DNA of 64,000 nucleotides, taken from positions 295,717-359,716 of the forward strand of contig DATGHU010000044.1 in assembly GCA_035307765.1 (NCBI GenBank), in the 5' to 3' direction. The position numbers were made by a program, and so were the translations under genes. This DNA comes from a bacterium. Lineage in GTDB: Bacteria; Sysuimicrobiota; Sysuimicrobiia; Sysuimicrobiales; Segetimicrobiaceae. Each line of letters begins with the position of its first letter. Position 1 is the first letter of the stretch. The notes beneath the pieces are model-generated. The model was not told the DNA's origin. It saw only the letters and a list, made by a program, of their open reading frames with translations, and did no database searches. Below, one piece after another: positions 46,514-54,934 of this stretch.

Positions 46514-48064
46514 CTACTTAGCGATCCACGTCGTGCGCAGCGAGAAGCCGGAATACCGGCCGATCGGCCCGGGGAAGTGCTCGTAGCCGCGGACGTAGGC
46601 GCGGCCGGCCTCGCCCTGGTCGCCCCACGCGAGGTACACCCACGGCGACAGCGCGAGCGCCCGCTCCGTGATCTCCGCGTAGAGCCGCTTCCGGAGCGCC
46701 TGGTTGCCGGACACGCGGGCCTGCTCCAGCCACCCGTCGATCTGCGCGTCTTTGAATCCCACCTGCTTCGCATAGTAGGGGTTGTCGGATTGATAGAAGA
46801 GGGTCAGGAAATCCGGATCGCTCACGGACGCCGAGAGGCCCCGCACCTCGACCTGGTAGTCGCCCGCGAGGTGACGGTGCAGCACGACGGCCCACTCCGG
46901 GAGGTCGAGCTGGACCTGCACGCCGGCCTTGGCGAGCTGGGCCTGCAGCACCTGGGCCGTGCGCGTGTGGAGCGTGAACGTGATCGGCGCCAGGATCGAA
47001 ATCCGCAGGCCGTTCGGGTAGCCGGCATCGCGCAGAAGGGCCTTCGCCTTGTCCGGTTGATAGGTGTACGTCCCGTCGGCCTTCGCGTCGTGCGCCCACC
47101 AGGCGGACGGAATCACATCACCGGTGATCGGGGTGCCGCGGCCGTCGAAGATCGTCTTCACGATCGCGTTCCGGTCGACCGCGTAGGCGATGGCCTGTCG
47201 CACCCGGACGTCGTCGAACGGCTTGCGCGATGGGTTGAAGATGATGCACATGAAGATGCCGACAGAGTAGAACAGCTTCAACTGCGGGTCGCGCTGGATC
47301 GTGTTCATCTGCTCCTGGGGCACGAAGTCCGCCAGCATGATGTCGCCGGCGCGCAGCGCGGTGAGCCGGGTCTGGTCGTCGGGGATCGGCAGGTAGTTGA
47401 TCGCATCCAGGTACGGGACGCCGCGGTCCCAGTACTGCTCGTTCCGCACGACCCGGATGCGCTGCCCGGGCTCCCAGGACACGAACTTGAACGGACCCGT
47501 GCCCATCATGGTCGCGCGGAGGTTGGCGCCGCCCTGCACGAACTTCGCGTCCACGATCGCGCCGTACGGCTGGGCCAGGTAGGCGATGAGCGGCGCGAAG
47601 GGCTCGCTCAGGACGATCTTGACCGTGAGCGGGTCCACGACCTCGATCTGCCGGACGGCCATGAGATTCCCGCGCAGCGCCGCACCGGTCTTGGGGTCGA
47701 GGATGCGCTCGAGCGAGAACTTCACGTCCGCGGCCGTGAGCGGATCACCGTTGTGGAACCGGATCCCCGGCCGCAGGTGGAAGACGTACTGCGTGTTGCC
47801 GACCAGGCCCCACCGCTCGGCCAAATCCGGCACGATCGCCCCGCCGTCCCCGTACCGGACGAGGCCTTCGTACACCGCCTCCTTGATGTACCCGGAGGCC
47901 ACGCCGGAGTCGACGTGGGGATCGAGATCCGGCGGGTTCGCCGACAACCCCCAGATGAAGGTGCCGCCCCGCTTGGGCTGCTCCGGGGCCGCCGCGCCCC
48001 ACGACGCGGCGCCGGATGCGAGCAGCGCGCAGGTGACGATCACGCCGAGCAGGAGCCGCATCAT
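46514..48064 (-). CDS. ABC transporter substrate-binding protein, family 5 (peptide type)
   Basis: A 516-residue binding protein with a signal peptide (MMRLLLGVIVTCALLASGAA). Family marks: GGTFIWGLSANPPDLDPHVD, GIRFHNGDPLTAADVKFSLE, GTGPFKFVSWEPG, and RVRQAIAYAVDRNAIVK. Start overlaps the stop of the RraA-like gene (ATGA). The ligand is unknown; the coupled RraA-like gene hints at a keto-acid or aldol-type compound rather than a peptide. Confidence 0.93.
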   Translation of the reverse strand: MMRLLLGVIVTCALLASGAASWGAAAPEQPKRGGTFIWGLSANPPDLDPHVDSGVASGYIKEAVYEGLVRYGDGGAIVPDLAERWGLVGNTQYVFHLRPGIRFHNGDPLTAADVKFSLERILDPKTGAALRGNLMAVRQIEVVDPLTVKIVLSEPFAPLIAYLAQPYGAIVDAKFVQGGANLRATMMGTGPFKFVSWEPGQRIRVVRNEQYWDRGVPYLDAINYLPIPDDQTRLTALRAGDIMLADFVPQEQMNTIQRDPQLKLFYSVGIFMCIIFNPSRKPFDDVRVRQAIAYAVDRNAIVKTIFDGRGTPITGDVIPSAWWAHDAKADGTYTYQPDKAKALLRDAGYPNGLRISILAPITFTLHTRTAQVLQAQLAKAGVQVQLDLPEWAVVLHRHLAGDYQVEVRGLSASVSDPDFLTLFYQSDNPYYAKQVGFKDAQIDGWLEQARVSGNQALRKRLYAEITERALALSPWVYLAWGDQGEAGRAYVRGYEHFPGPIGRYSGFSLRTTWIAK

Positions 48065-48669
48065 CTCCCCTCTCTCTGGGCCGCGATCTCCTCGAGCGTC
48101 TTGCCTGCCTCGAGGGAGGCCCGGGTCTCGCGCTCGCGGCGTGAGGCGGCTTCTCCGCGCTCGATGATCGCCTCCACCCGGGAGGGCGGAATGATCAACA
48201 CGCCGTCGTCGTCGGCGAGCACGTAATCCCCCGGCGCCACGCGAACCCCGCCGCAGGTCACCGGTTCCCCCACCGTGCCCGGGGGGCTCGCCGGTCTCGA
48301 CGTCAGCGCCGAGATCCCGCGGGCGAACACCGGGAGGCGGAACTCGAGCAACTCCGGGAGATCGCAGACCGGCCCGTCGATCACGACACCGGCGATCCCC
48401 TTCTGCCTGGCGGCCAGCGCCAGCATGCCCCCGAACGACGCGTGGCGCACGTCGCCGCCGCGGGCAATCACCAGCACGTCCCCCGGCCGCGCTTCGCGGA
48501 TCCCCCGGCGGTTGATCGCGTTATCGCGCGAGTCGACCGTCACCGCCGGTCCCGCGCACCGCACGGGGTGGAAGACCGGCCGGACGCCGACGTCGAGGAA
48601 GCCCTCGTCGACGAAGTGCCCGAGCGTCGAGGTGACCAGTCGGGACAACCGCTCGATGATCGGATCCAT
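48061..48669 (-). CDS. RraA-like protein (HMG/CHA aldolase-like)
   Basis: A 202-residue protein of the RraA-like superfamily, which includes metal-dependent 4-hydroxy-4-methyl-2-oxoglutarate aldolases and proteins once called demethylmenaquinone methyltransferases. Conserved blocks: RCAGPAVTV, RPGDVLVIARGGD, ASFGGMLALAARQKGIAGVV with IDGPVCDLPEL, and GDYVLADDDGVLIIPP. The Gx18RxxD-type motif around VVIDGPVCD lacks the arginine (RD replaced by DGPVCD order), so catalytic class is uncertain. First gene of the importer operon; ATG 48669 after GGGAG. Confidence 0.85.
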   Translation of the reverse strand: MDPIIERLSRLVTSTLGHFVDEGFLDVGVRPVFHPVRCAGPAVTVDSRDNAINRRGIREARPGDVLVIARGGDVRHASFGGMLALAARQKGIAGVVIDGPVCDLPELLEFRLPVFARGISALTSRPASPPGTVGEPVTCGGVRVAPGDYVLADDDGVLIIPPSRVEAIIERGEAASRRERETRASLEAGKTLEEIAAQREGR

Positions 48670-48804
48670 CACCGCTCCCTTCTCCTAACCGCAGCCTCAG
48701 GCCGCGGACGCTGACTTTGGGGCTGACGCCGATTCCTCCTCCGGTGACGGCCGCCTCGAATCCGCGGCTGCGTAACGCCGCGACGCACCGTCAACGACCG
48801 CCGC

Positions 48805-49250
48805 TCACCGATCCCGCGCGCGCGCCACCAGCAGGTCGAAGATGGGTACTGCCTCCGGCACGTCGCCCGGGAGCTCGGGGTGGAACTGCACGCCGATCAC
48901 GAACCGCCCGTCGGCCGCCTCCAGGCCCTCCACAACGCCGTCGGCCGCAAGGGCGGTCACGCGCAGCCCGGGGGCGACGTGCGCCGCCCCTGATGGTGCC
49001 GGCTGTTCACTCGCAGCGGCCCCTCGACGCCGGTGAGCGACGCGAGGCGCGTCCCGGGCACGATGTCCACGGGATGGAACCGTGACCGCTCGCCCACCTG
49101 CTCGTGTTCGACCAGGGTGACCGGGAGGTCTTGGAGCATCGCTCCGCCGAGGGCCACATTGAGGAACTGCATGCCGCGGCAGACGCCCAGCACCGGCTTC
49201 CCCTCGCGCAGGGCGTGCTCGAAGGCTTCCTGCTCAACCGGAATTTCCAC
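48805..49250 (-). pseudogene. Peptidase C26 / gamma-glutamyl-GABA hydrolase-like, truncated and frameshifted
   Basis: The frame from 49250 reads EAFEHALREGKPVLGVCRGM, with the nucleophilic cysteine, then GERSRFHPVDIVPGTRLASL and VNSRHHQ, then shifts at a GGGG run near 48983. One added base restores the rest: HVAPGLRVTALAADGVVEGL, then FVIGVQFHPELPGD with the catalytic His and Glu, ending at 48805. The N-terminal third (about 70-80 residues) of this class I amidotransferase family is missing upstream of 49250. Probably a dead gene; the frameshift alone might be a sequence error, the truncation not. Confidence 0.85.
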
Positions 49251-49672
49251 CTGTGATTGAAGTCAAAGTCGAAACGAGTGTTCGCCGTCGACTCATCGCC
49301 TCCTCCGTTCCCCCGGCACGTGTTCTCGGCCGTCGGATGACCCGCGCAGGATCCGGAACTGGCACCGTCGACGGCATCTGAATCCGGATTTTGCTCTGCA
49401 GCTCGCGGTGTTTCCGCGCCACCACGGCCCTAACTTGGTTCAACGCACTCCGTAGAAAGAATCAGAGGCCGCGTACTGGACTGCCAGGCCGGATACCTGT
49501 CTGATCACCTCGACTCAACGTTCCGAACAGAGACCGAACCTAACCCGGTATGACGACCGCTCACGGGTCCGCGCGCCTTTGCTTGCCCGGCCGGGGTTAC
49601 GCGCTCGATCCCCGGCAGCGTGGGTACCGGGATAGGGACGAGATGCCGCGGCGGGTCGTGGTGGAACCTACA
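49251..49672. other. Intergenic region, nothing recognised
   Basis: About 420 bp between the broken amidotransferase and the PLP enzyme. The missing N-terminus of the amidotransferase is not found here in any frame. Confidence 0.35.
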
Positions 49673-50959
49673 TTAGACCTCCCCCAGCAGGAGATATCGG
49701 AGGGCGTTGGGGTCTCCGATCATGGCCGCCAATGAATCGAGCGATGCGTCCACCGCCCGCGCGAAAGCTTCCGGCCCGCCGAATCTCGTCAGCGTCTCCG
49801 GCGGGACAAATTTGAAGAGCAGGTTGGAGGTCCCCGGCGGGATGGCCGCAAAATGGACGGTGAGAATCCCGTGGTCTCGAAGCAACAGCATCGCAAGCGC
49901 CGCGGTGGCTTCGCTCGGCACCACGCGCGACTCTAGGAGACCGGCTCGCTCCATCGCCAGCTCCAGAGTATCTTCGCCCTTTAGCTGCCCGGTTACGGGC
50001 GTCTCGTAGAGGCGGTCTCCCAACACGGCCCGGAGTGCTGTGGCCACCTGCTTGGTGGCGACGATGAGCGCGTGCACACGCTCCGGAGTATACCTCTCCA
50101 AAGACCGCACTGCCGCGGGATACAGCATTGGGCGTGCCTCCAGACCGAATTCGAAGGCACGCGCGCGGATACACTCGACCAGATGCTTCGCTCCTCCCAG
50201 TAATCCCAGCCGCGGCCCGGCCGTGCCATACTTGTCCAGGCCCGTGGCTCCCACGTCGACGCCGAGCTCCAGCATTCGCGGCTGATCGAACGCCGCCGGC
50301 CCCACGCGCGCTCCTCCGGCGTCATCCATGTAGACGGGCGTTCCGTTCTGGTGAGCAAGCTCGACCGCCCGCCGCAGCACATCGACCGGGAGGATATCGT
50401 ACGTGACAGCCAGCCGCGTGGCAACCACGAGCGCAACATCCTTCTGCCGGACGAGGACGCCGGCAAAGGTCTCAATATCCGAGGTGTCCAGAAATCGCGC
50501 CCCTACCTGCGCTGCAGCCCGCGCCACTGTGGGGTGGCTATAGCTGGCCGAGATCCCAACCACGACACTCCCGGGCCGCACGAGCGCCAGATGTGTGGCG
50601 AAGGTAGCGGCCGTCACCCGGTTGAAGAGTGCGATCTCGTGGAGGTCCGGAACCCCGCCCAGGTGGGCCAGCGCAAGGGTCCTGAAACGCGTTGCGTAAA
50701 GCGCGGGCGCAAGCTCATCATCGAGAAACGGGAGATCCTCAGCCTGGACCGCTAACCCGCGGTCCAGGCCCGAAAAGTTGAAGATCGAGGCGAGACCGTG
50801 CTCGTTGATCCGCCGGTGGATGGCCCGCTGCGCCTGCTCGAGTTTGCGCAAGTCATCTTCCGTGCTGGTCACGATGCGGCCGCGTGCGTACGGCAGCCCC
50901 GGCGCAAAGACGTTGCCAAAGCGGTCCGTCGATCTGGGGGGTGTCGGGTCCGCCCGCAT
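49673..50959 (-). CDS. PLP-dependent fold-type I enzyme (SelA/aminotransferase V-like)
   Basis: A 428-residue pyridoxal-phosphate enzyme. The cofactor region shows PVYMDDAGGARVGPAAF, with an aspartate able to contact the pyridine ring, and ATGLDKYGTAGPRLGLLGG, with the probable Schiff-base lysine in DKY. The N-terminal part has FNRVTAATFATHLALVRPGS. Overall it resembles the SelA-like or cysteine-desulfurase-like groups, without a clear substrate class. ATG at 50959 has AAGGAAG upstream. It stands alone. Confidence 0.75.
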   Translation of the reverse strand: MRADPTPPRSTDRFGNVFAPGLPYARGRIVTSTEDDLRKLEQAQRAIHRRINEHGLASIFNFSGLDRGLAVQAEDLPFLDDELAPALYATRFRTLALAHLGGVPDLHEIALFNRVTAATFATHLALVRPGSVVVGISASYSHPTVARAAAQVGARFLDTSDIETFAGVLVRQKDVALVVATRLAVTYDILPVDVLRRAVELAHQNGTPVYMDDAGGARVGPAAFDQPRMLELGVDVGATGLDKYGTAGPRLGLLGGAKHLVECIRARAFEFGLEARPMLYPAAVRSLERYTPERVHALIVATKQVATALRAVLGDRLYETPVTGQLKGEDTLELAMERAGLLESRVVPSEATAALAMLLLRDHGILTVHFAAIPPGTSNLLFKFVPPETLTRFGGPEAFARAVDASLDSLAAMIGDPNALRYLLLGEV

Positions 50960-51825
50960 CGGTCCGCTTCCTTCTCGTCTGGAAATACTGGTGAATACGT
51001 AAAAGCGAATTCTGGTTCCCCGATGTTCCACCTGCCAGCCTTGGGCTTTGTGCATCTGATTAGCGAATCGAAGTGTCAGTCAGGAAATCTAAGCAGGGTG
51101 TGGGCTTTCGAGGTACTTTAGCAGAAAATCCCCGAACACACGCCGAACCTCAGGCCGTCGGCGATGGGGAGGAGAGGGCCGCTACCCGCTGCACCGGCAC
51201 GCCTCAGCGAGGCAGTCTCGCAGACAGCTCGGGAAACGCGATAAACTCCGAGGTCGCTGTGGCATGATTGAGTGGGCGAAAAGAGATCCTTTGGGCCACC
51301 CTCGCGTGCTTGGTCTTGGCGCGCGCAAGGCCGGGGTAGTAATTGGGCCCTCCGGTACCCTCGTGGCCTACAGCACCGTTTCTGTGCTTCTCCGTTACCG
51401 TTTCTGTGCTTCTCCGTTTAGGTGAAGTTGTCAGGATCAACGTCGTGCGTCTGGCAGGAATGCCGCCCCTTTGGCATCCTATCTGCTCTCCATTGCCCTC
51501 AAGATTGTCATGCGGCATCATGAGGCCAGCGGTGTCCATAACGGCATGAGGAAGTACTTGTCTTATGCGCCCTGTCGTGCTTCTGCCTCTTGAAGCTTCC
51601 TTTGGCGCACGCTGACAGCGCCTCGCAAGCATTTCCCTGGTGCGCCTAGAGTGCCAAAGGGGGGGCGATTTCGTAGTGGCGAGGGCGACTCATGACCACC
51701 AGCGGAGAAACTCGGGTCTCTGCGTGAAGATACCTGTCTTGCGGACAGCACTACGCTCTCGAGGAGAGGGACGGTCGAGTGGTGGTCTCGGTGGTATGCG
51801 TGGCGTGCGCGAGGAGCCCGGGGGC
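50960..51825. other. Intergenic region with a short tandem repeat
   Basis: About 865 bp. The only notable structure is the tandem 22-bp repeat at 51375-51418. A minus-strand frame at 51204-51632 has no ribosome site or motif. GC is lower than in the left half of the window. Confidence 0.35.
51375..51418. repeat. Tandem 22-bp repeat, two identical copies
   Basis: The unit ACCGTTTCTGTGCTTCTCCG plus TT occurs at 51375-51396 and again at 51397-51418 without mismatch. Two copies only; may mark slippage. Confidence 0.8.
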
Positions 51826-52110
51826 TCAATCGCCGGTGGGTTTGACCTCGGCCCCCTCGATCATAAGAATCACGGTTCGAGCCGGCGCCCCCGTCCGATG
51901 CATCACGCCTTTCGGGACGGTAAAACCCTGCTTCGGCCCGAGTTCGACCGTTCGGCCTTCTAATTCAATCACGAACCGCCCCTCCACCACATAGAAGAAC
52001 TCGTCTTCCTTGTCGTGCTTGTGCCAGTGGAACTGGCCCTGCATCACGCCGAGCCGGACGACGCAGTCGTTCACTCGGCACAGCGTCTGATTATACCAGG
52101 GTCTTCGCAC
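51826..52110 (-). CDS. Small cupin-domain protein, probably N-terminally shortened
   Basis: A 94-residue single cupin: metal motif FHWHKHDKEDEFFYVVEGRF and second motif VPKGVMHRTGAPARTV. Relatives are about 110-120 residues, so some 15-20 N-terminal residues seem to be missing; the only start is a GTG at 52110 without a ribosome site, and the frame upstream soon meets a stop. It lies next to a metallohydrolase gene whose 3' end is also abnormal, suggesting a rearrangement between them. Confidence 0.7.
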   Translation of the reverse strand: MRRPWYNQTLCRVNDCVVRLGVMQGQFHWHKHDKEDEFFYVVEGRFVIELEGRTVELGPKQGFTVPKGVMHRTGAPARTVILMIEGAEVKPTGD

Positions 52111-52114
52111 GCCT

Positions 52115-53146
52115 CTACGAGCGCTTGAACGTCAATAAGTTCAAGAGGTGCGTATCGCGGTTCCAGGTGTATCGAGTAGGAGTCTTGAGTCCCCATAGTG
52201 GCCTCCCGTCTATCGTGCAACGTGGACCGAGGTATCGGCTTTGTAGCGATCCTGCAGCATGGCGGCGGGGATGATCGTGAGGGCGATCGTGACGAACAAC
52301 GCGGCGTCGTGGACGGAGGCCGCGCGTGTGCTCACGACTGCCGTGACGACGACGACGGTCGCGAGCACTGGTTCTACCGCCGTGACCGGCGATCAGGTGA
52401 CTTTCACGACCAAGCCTGAGGCGCGACCGCTGCTCGAAAAGAAAGCGAAGAAAGCCAAGTAACTCCCCTCGGTTCATCCATCTCAACAGGTGCGCCTTCT
52501 TCTCCGTTCGAGCTTTTTGTATCCGAACCAACGAAGGCGATGCGCGTTTGTTTGGGGCGAACCTGCCCGTTACCTGGACGGGGAGGCGGGGGCGAGAGAC
52601 GTCCTGCGATCCGTAGGTCGGAGGTTCCTCCTGGAGCCAGGTCTGTTCCTTGCAGAAGATGTTGTCGCTCGTGAAGACGACGCCCTCTTCCTCCACGATC
52701 ACGGCGGCTTGATCGGGGGTGTGGCCGGGCATATGCATCATGCGGAAGGTATGGTTCCCTACGTGCAGCGTCATTGTACTCCGAAACGTGATAACCGGCA
52801 CATTGGGCCGATAGCCTTCCAGCAGTGTGGGTTCGTCCGGCCCGTACGAGGCCACTCGCGCCACGTGCTCGGCCATGTCTGTGCTAAGGATCCGATCCCT
52901 TACTCCCTCATGTGCGATCACCGGAGCATCGAAGAAGGCGTTCCCCGTCCAGTGGTCCCCGTGAGGCTCGGTGTTAACAAGGTAACGCAGTTGACCACGA
53001 CGTGCGATCTCTGCCTTCAGCCGCACAGCGTCGCTGGGTTTGACCGCGGTGTCGATCAAGACGAGGCCGTCGGACGTAAGGACAAGGCCGTGGTTGGACC
53101 CACGTAACTCGGTCTCCACGAACACGTTCGCGGTTACCTGTTTCAT
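52115..53146 (-). CDS. MBL-fold metallohydrolase with an unrelated C-terminus
   Basis: The first 170 residues are a good metallo-beta-lactamase-fold domain: MKQVTANVFVETELRGSNHG, LVLIDTAVKPSD, the metal motif NTEPHGDHWTGNAFF, and HMPGHTPDQAAV followed by VFTSDNIFCKEQTWLQEE. Beyond about residue 172 (near 52630) the reading frame encodes Arg-rich sequence with no family resemblance and lacks the last metal histidines. The gene appears cut and fused to foreign DNA; the encoded enzyme is probably inactive. The last 35 bases abut the shortened cupin gene. Confidence 0.7.
   Translation of the reverse strand: MKQVTANVFVETELRGSNHGLVLTSDGLVLIDTAVKPSDAVRLKAEIARRGQLRYLVNTEPHGDHWTGNAFFDAPVIAHEGVRDRILSTDMAEHVARVASYGPDEPTLLEGYRPNVPVITFRSTMTLHVGNHTFRMMHMPGHTPDQAAVIVEEEGVVFTSDNIFCKEQTWLQEEPPTYGSQDVSRPRLPVQVTGRFAPNKRASPSLVRIQKARTEKKAHLLRWMNRGELLGFLRFLFEQRSRLRLGRESHLIAGHGGRTSARDRRRRHGSREHTRGLRPRRRVVRHDRPHDHPRRHAAGSLQSRYLGPRCTIDGRPLWGLKTPTRYTWNRDTHLLNLLTFKRS
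52259..52462 (+). CDS. Doubtful 67-residue ORF within the metallohydrolase tail
   Basis: On the opposite strand to the abnormal tail of the metallohydrolase there is a 67-codon frame (MAAGMIVRAIVTNNAASWTE to EKKAKKAK). Almost all its codons end in G or C and it has a Thr-rich middle and Lys-rich tail, so it looks more like real coding sequence than the metallohydrolase frame here. There is no ribosome site before the ATG. It may be the 3' fragment of a foreign gene inserted at this point. Confidence 0.3.
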   Translation: MAAGMIVRAIVTNNAASWTEAARVLTTAVTTTTVASTGSTAVTGDQVTFTTKPEARPLLEKKAKKAK

Positions 53147-53501
53147 CTACCAACCCCCGCCCCCAAACGTTCGCCGCTCTGTTACGTTTTGCGCCCCATC
53201 GCCCATATGCGCCGCGCCTCATCCTCCAGGCTTTCGTGAATCCAAAACCGTGCGTGTCGTGGAGACGTTCATTGGCTCTTTGATCGCGGCTTCTAGTTCT
53301 TCCGTGGTCCGGACCCCCTTTTGTTGTGCTGAGAACCACGATGTCACTGCTTGCAGGTGGTCACTAACGTTTCGAGCATCAGGTTGCTCATGGGCTCTTG
53401 CCATCGTTCAGGCGACAGCGCAAACCATTCACTCGTTCTGCTTGGCATACTTCCCATTCTTCTGAACAGTAACTACTTTTGTGGACAAACATCGCGCAGG
53501 G
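53147..53501. other. Intergenic region with one weak ORF
   Basis: About 355 bp. A minus-strand 61-codon frame at 53219-53404 (MARAHEQPDARNVSDHLQAV) is protein-like in composition but has no ribosome site and no known family. Nothing else is visible. Confidence 0.3.
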
Positions 53502-54089
53502 TCATTTCGGCCCTATGATCACAGAAGGGTTCAATATGCTTCCCTCAACTTTAATTACACCATTGGTCGCTGCGGCCACATAGCCACGACTACCATCCCT
53601 TAATGTCCCCGCTTGGACACTAATCGTGCCCGCTCTGTTCTCCAGTTGCAAGACACCATGCCCTTCAGTTTGAACCCCAAGGGCGGCGACCTCAACGTTT
53701 CTGCTGGAGAAAATGTTAACCGCCCCTCCACCGCTATCTCCGACTCCCATAACCAACTTTGAGTGTCCATCGTAGCCCACAATATCAATGGCACCCCCTC
53801 CGTTGGGAGCTTCTATCACTTCCAATATCGGCTTTCTGTTTTGGCCGAAGACATGGAAGGGCGCCTTGAACCACGCCCCAGCCGGATAAACATTGTCGGA
53901 ACCCCGCACCGGAACCACGAGGGTCCAGGTGAGCGCGAGCCCGGTGACGATGCTGACCGCCAACGACCACCAGCGAGCCGTCCACCGCTGCCGTCCTTCC
54001 AGAACACGGACCCGTTCATTGGCCTTCCACAACTCACCCTCTAAGACCGTGAGGCGCTGTTCTAGGGTTGCCGTGCTCCTGTCCGCCAT
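53502..54089 (-). CDS. Membrane-anchored protein with coiled coil and beta repeats, unknown
   Basis: I do not recognise this 195-residue protein. From the ATG at 54089 (AAGGAGAAG upstream) it has a charged coiled-coil segment (TLEQRLTVLEGELWKANERV), one membrane helix (SLAVSIVTGLALTWTLVVPV), then about 120 residues of short repeats with small residues, such as GGGAIDIVGYDG, GGGAVNIFSSR, GHGVLQLENRAG, likely a beta-helix or beta-roll outside the membrane. The layout resembles tail-spike or surface-adhesive proteins, but that is only a shape argument. Confidence 0.6.
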   Translation of the reverse strand: MADRSTATLEQRLTVLEGELWKANERVRVLEGRQRWTARWWSLAVSIVTGLALTWTLVVPVRGSDNVYPAGAWFKAPFHVFGQNRKPILEVIEAPNGGGAIDIVGYDGHSKLVMGVGDSGGGAVNIFSSRNVEVAALGVQTEGHGVLQLENRAGTISVQAGTLRDGSRGYVAAATNGVIKVEGSILNPSVIIGPK

Positions 54090-54325
54090 TGGCCTTCTCC
54101 TTTGAAAATATCTAGTGAGCATAGTAGAAACGCTGCCAAAATGTGGGATAGGATTTCCCGATACGGCCCGACGTTCTCCCCCTGTCACCTCCTCCCCTCT
54201 TGGGATCTAGTCGTTCGCGGCTGGCCCTCTCGTCTTTGGGTGTTCGTTCGGCAGGGACCATATGGGTAGCATGGAAAGCCACCGCCAAGACGATGCAAGA
54301 ACTACCGAACGTCAGGGGGATCGAA

Positions 54326-54466
54326 ATGAGTGAGGCGACTGAGCCCCGGCAGGGGCATTTAGTTCGATGGGCCGTGATTACCTCGATGGGACGTGTGGTG
54401 GTCGAGACCGAGACCGCCGACGCTGCCCGAGAGAAGGTCGAGCGGAAGGGCTATATCGTGAAATGA
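54326..54466 (+). CDS. Small protein of 46 residues, unknown
   Basis: The ATG at 54326 has AGGGGGATCGAA directly before it. The product begins MSEATEPRQGHLVRWAVITS and ends AREKVERKGYIVK; it looks like a small alpha/beta protein. Isolated, no recognised family. Confidence 0.45.
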   Translation: MSEATEPRQGHLVRWAVITSMGRVVVETETADAAREKVERKGYIVK

Positions 54467-54760
54467 TACGTTTGACGCGGGATATGCGGGACAGTCGTCG
54501 CCCTGCTACATCCTCGTCGGTTGGGTCGTGCACGCGTGGAAGGGGTCGGGCGGCTAGGTGCTTCCCCCCCCACTTACACCAATCTTCGGGTACGATCACG
54601 CTATTACGTCGTTTGACGCATGCAACCGTACAAGTGCATATGAGCGTCGAATGAGATACGCAGGTGCACACTGAAGATGAGTCGAAAAGCCAAAATGGGA
54701 GATGCCGGCTAGATTGGAATCGAAGGCGATTCTAAACGGTCAAGTCCGGCATGTGAACCG

Positions 54761-54934
54761 GTGCTGAGCAGCCCTGCGGTGTATCTGCACTTCTGGATCT
54801 TCCTAATCTCGATACCAAACCTCATCGTGATTGGTGTGATGGTATTTATTTTCGCGCTGGCAATCCTCATACCATTCCCTACGAAGCCCGCCTCCGGGGA
54901 GCTGGCAAATGAGCCTGACACGGAAAGTCCGTGA
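54761..54934 (+). CDS. 57-residue membrane protein preceding cytochrome b
   Basis: From a GTG at 54761 a 57-codon frame encodes one long hydrophobic helix (YLHFWIFLISIPNLIVIGVM and VFIFALAILIPFP) and a short acidic tail. It ends within the start of the cytochrome b gene (26-bp overlap), so the two are translationally linked. Small single-helix subunits are common in cytochrome b6f/bc complexes, and this is a good candidate for one; the identity is inferred from position and shape. Confidence 0.6.
   Translation: MLSSPAVYLHFWIFLISIPNLIVIGVMVFIFALAILIPFPTKPASGELANEPDTESP

Noticed and set aside
45956-48226. 756-codon plus-strand frame opposite the peptide importer
   Set aside because: Antisense shadow of the permease and binding-protein genes; no start signal.
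48061-48669. Naming the RraA-like protein a menaquinone methyltransferase or RNase E inhibitor
   Set aside because: The old methyltransferase label is known to be wrong for this superfamily, and no RNase E partner evidence exists here.
51375-51418. CRISPR-like repeat
   Set aside because: Only two units, directly adjacent without spacers.
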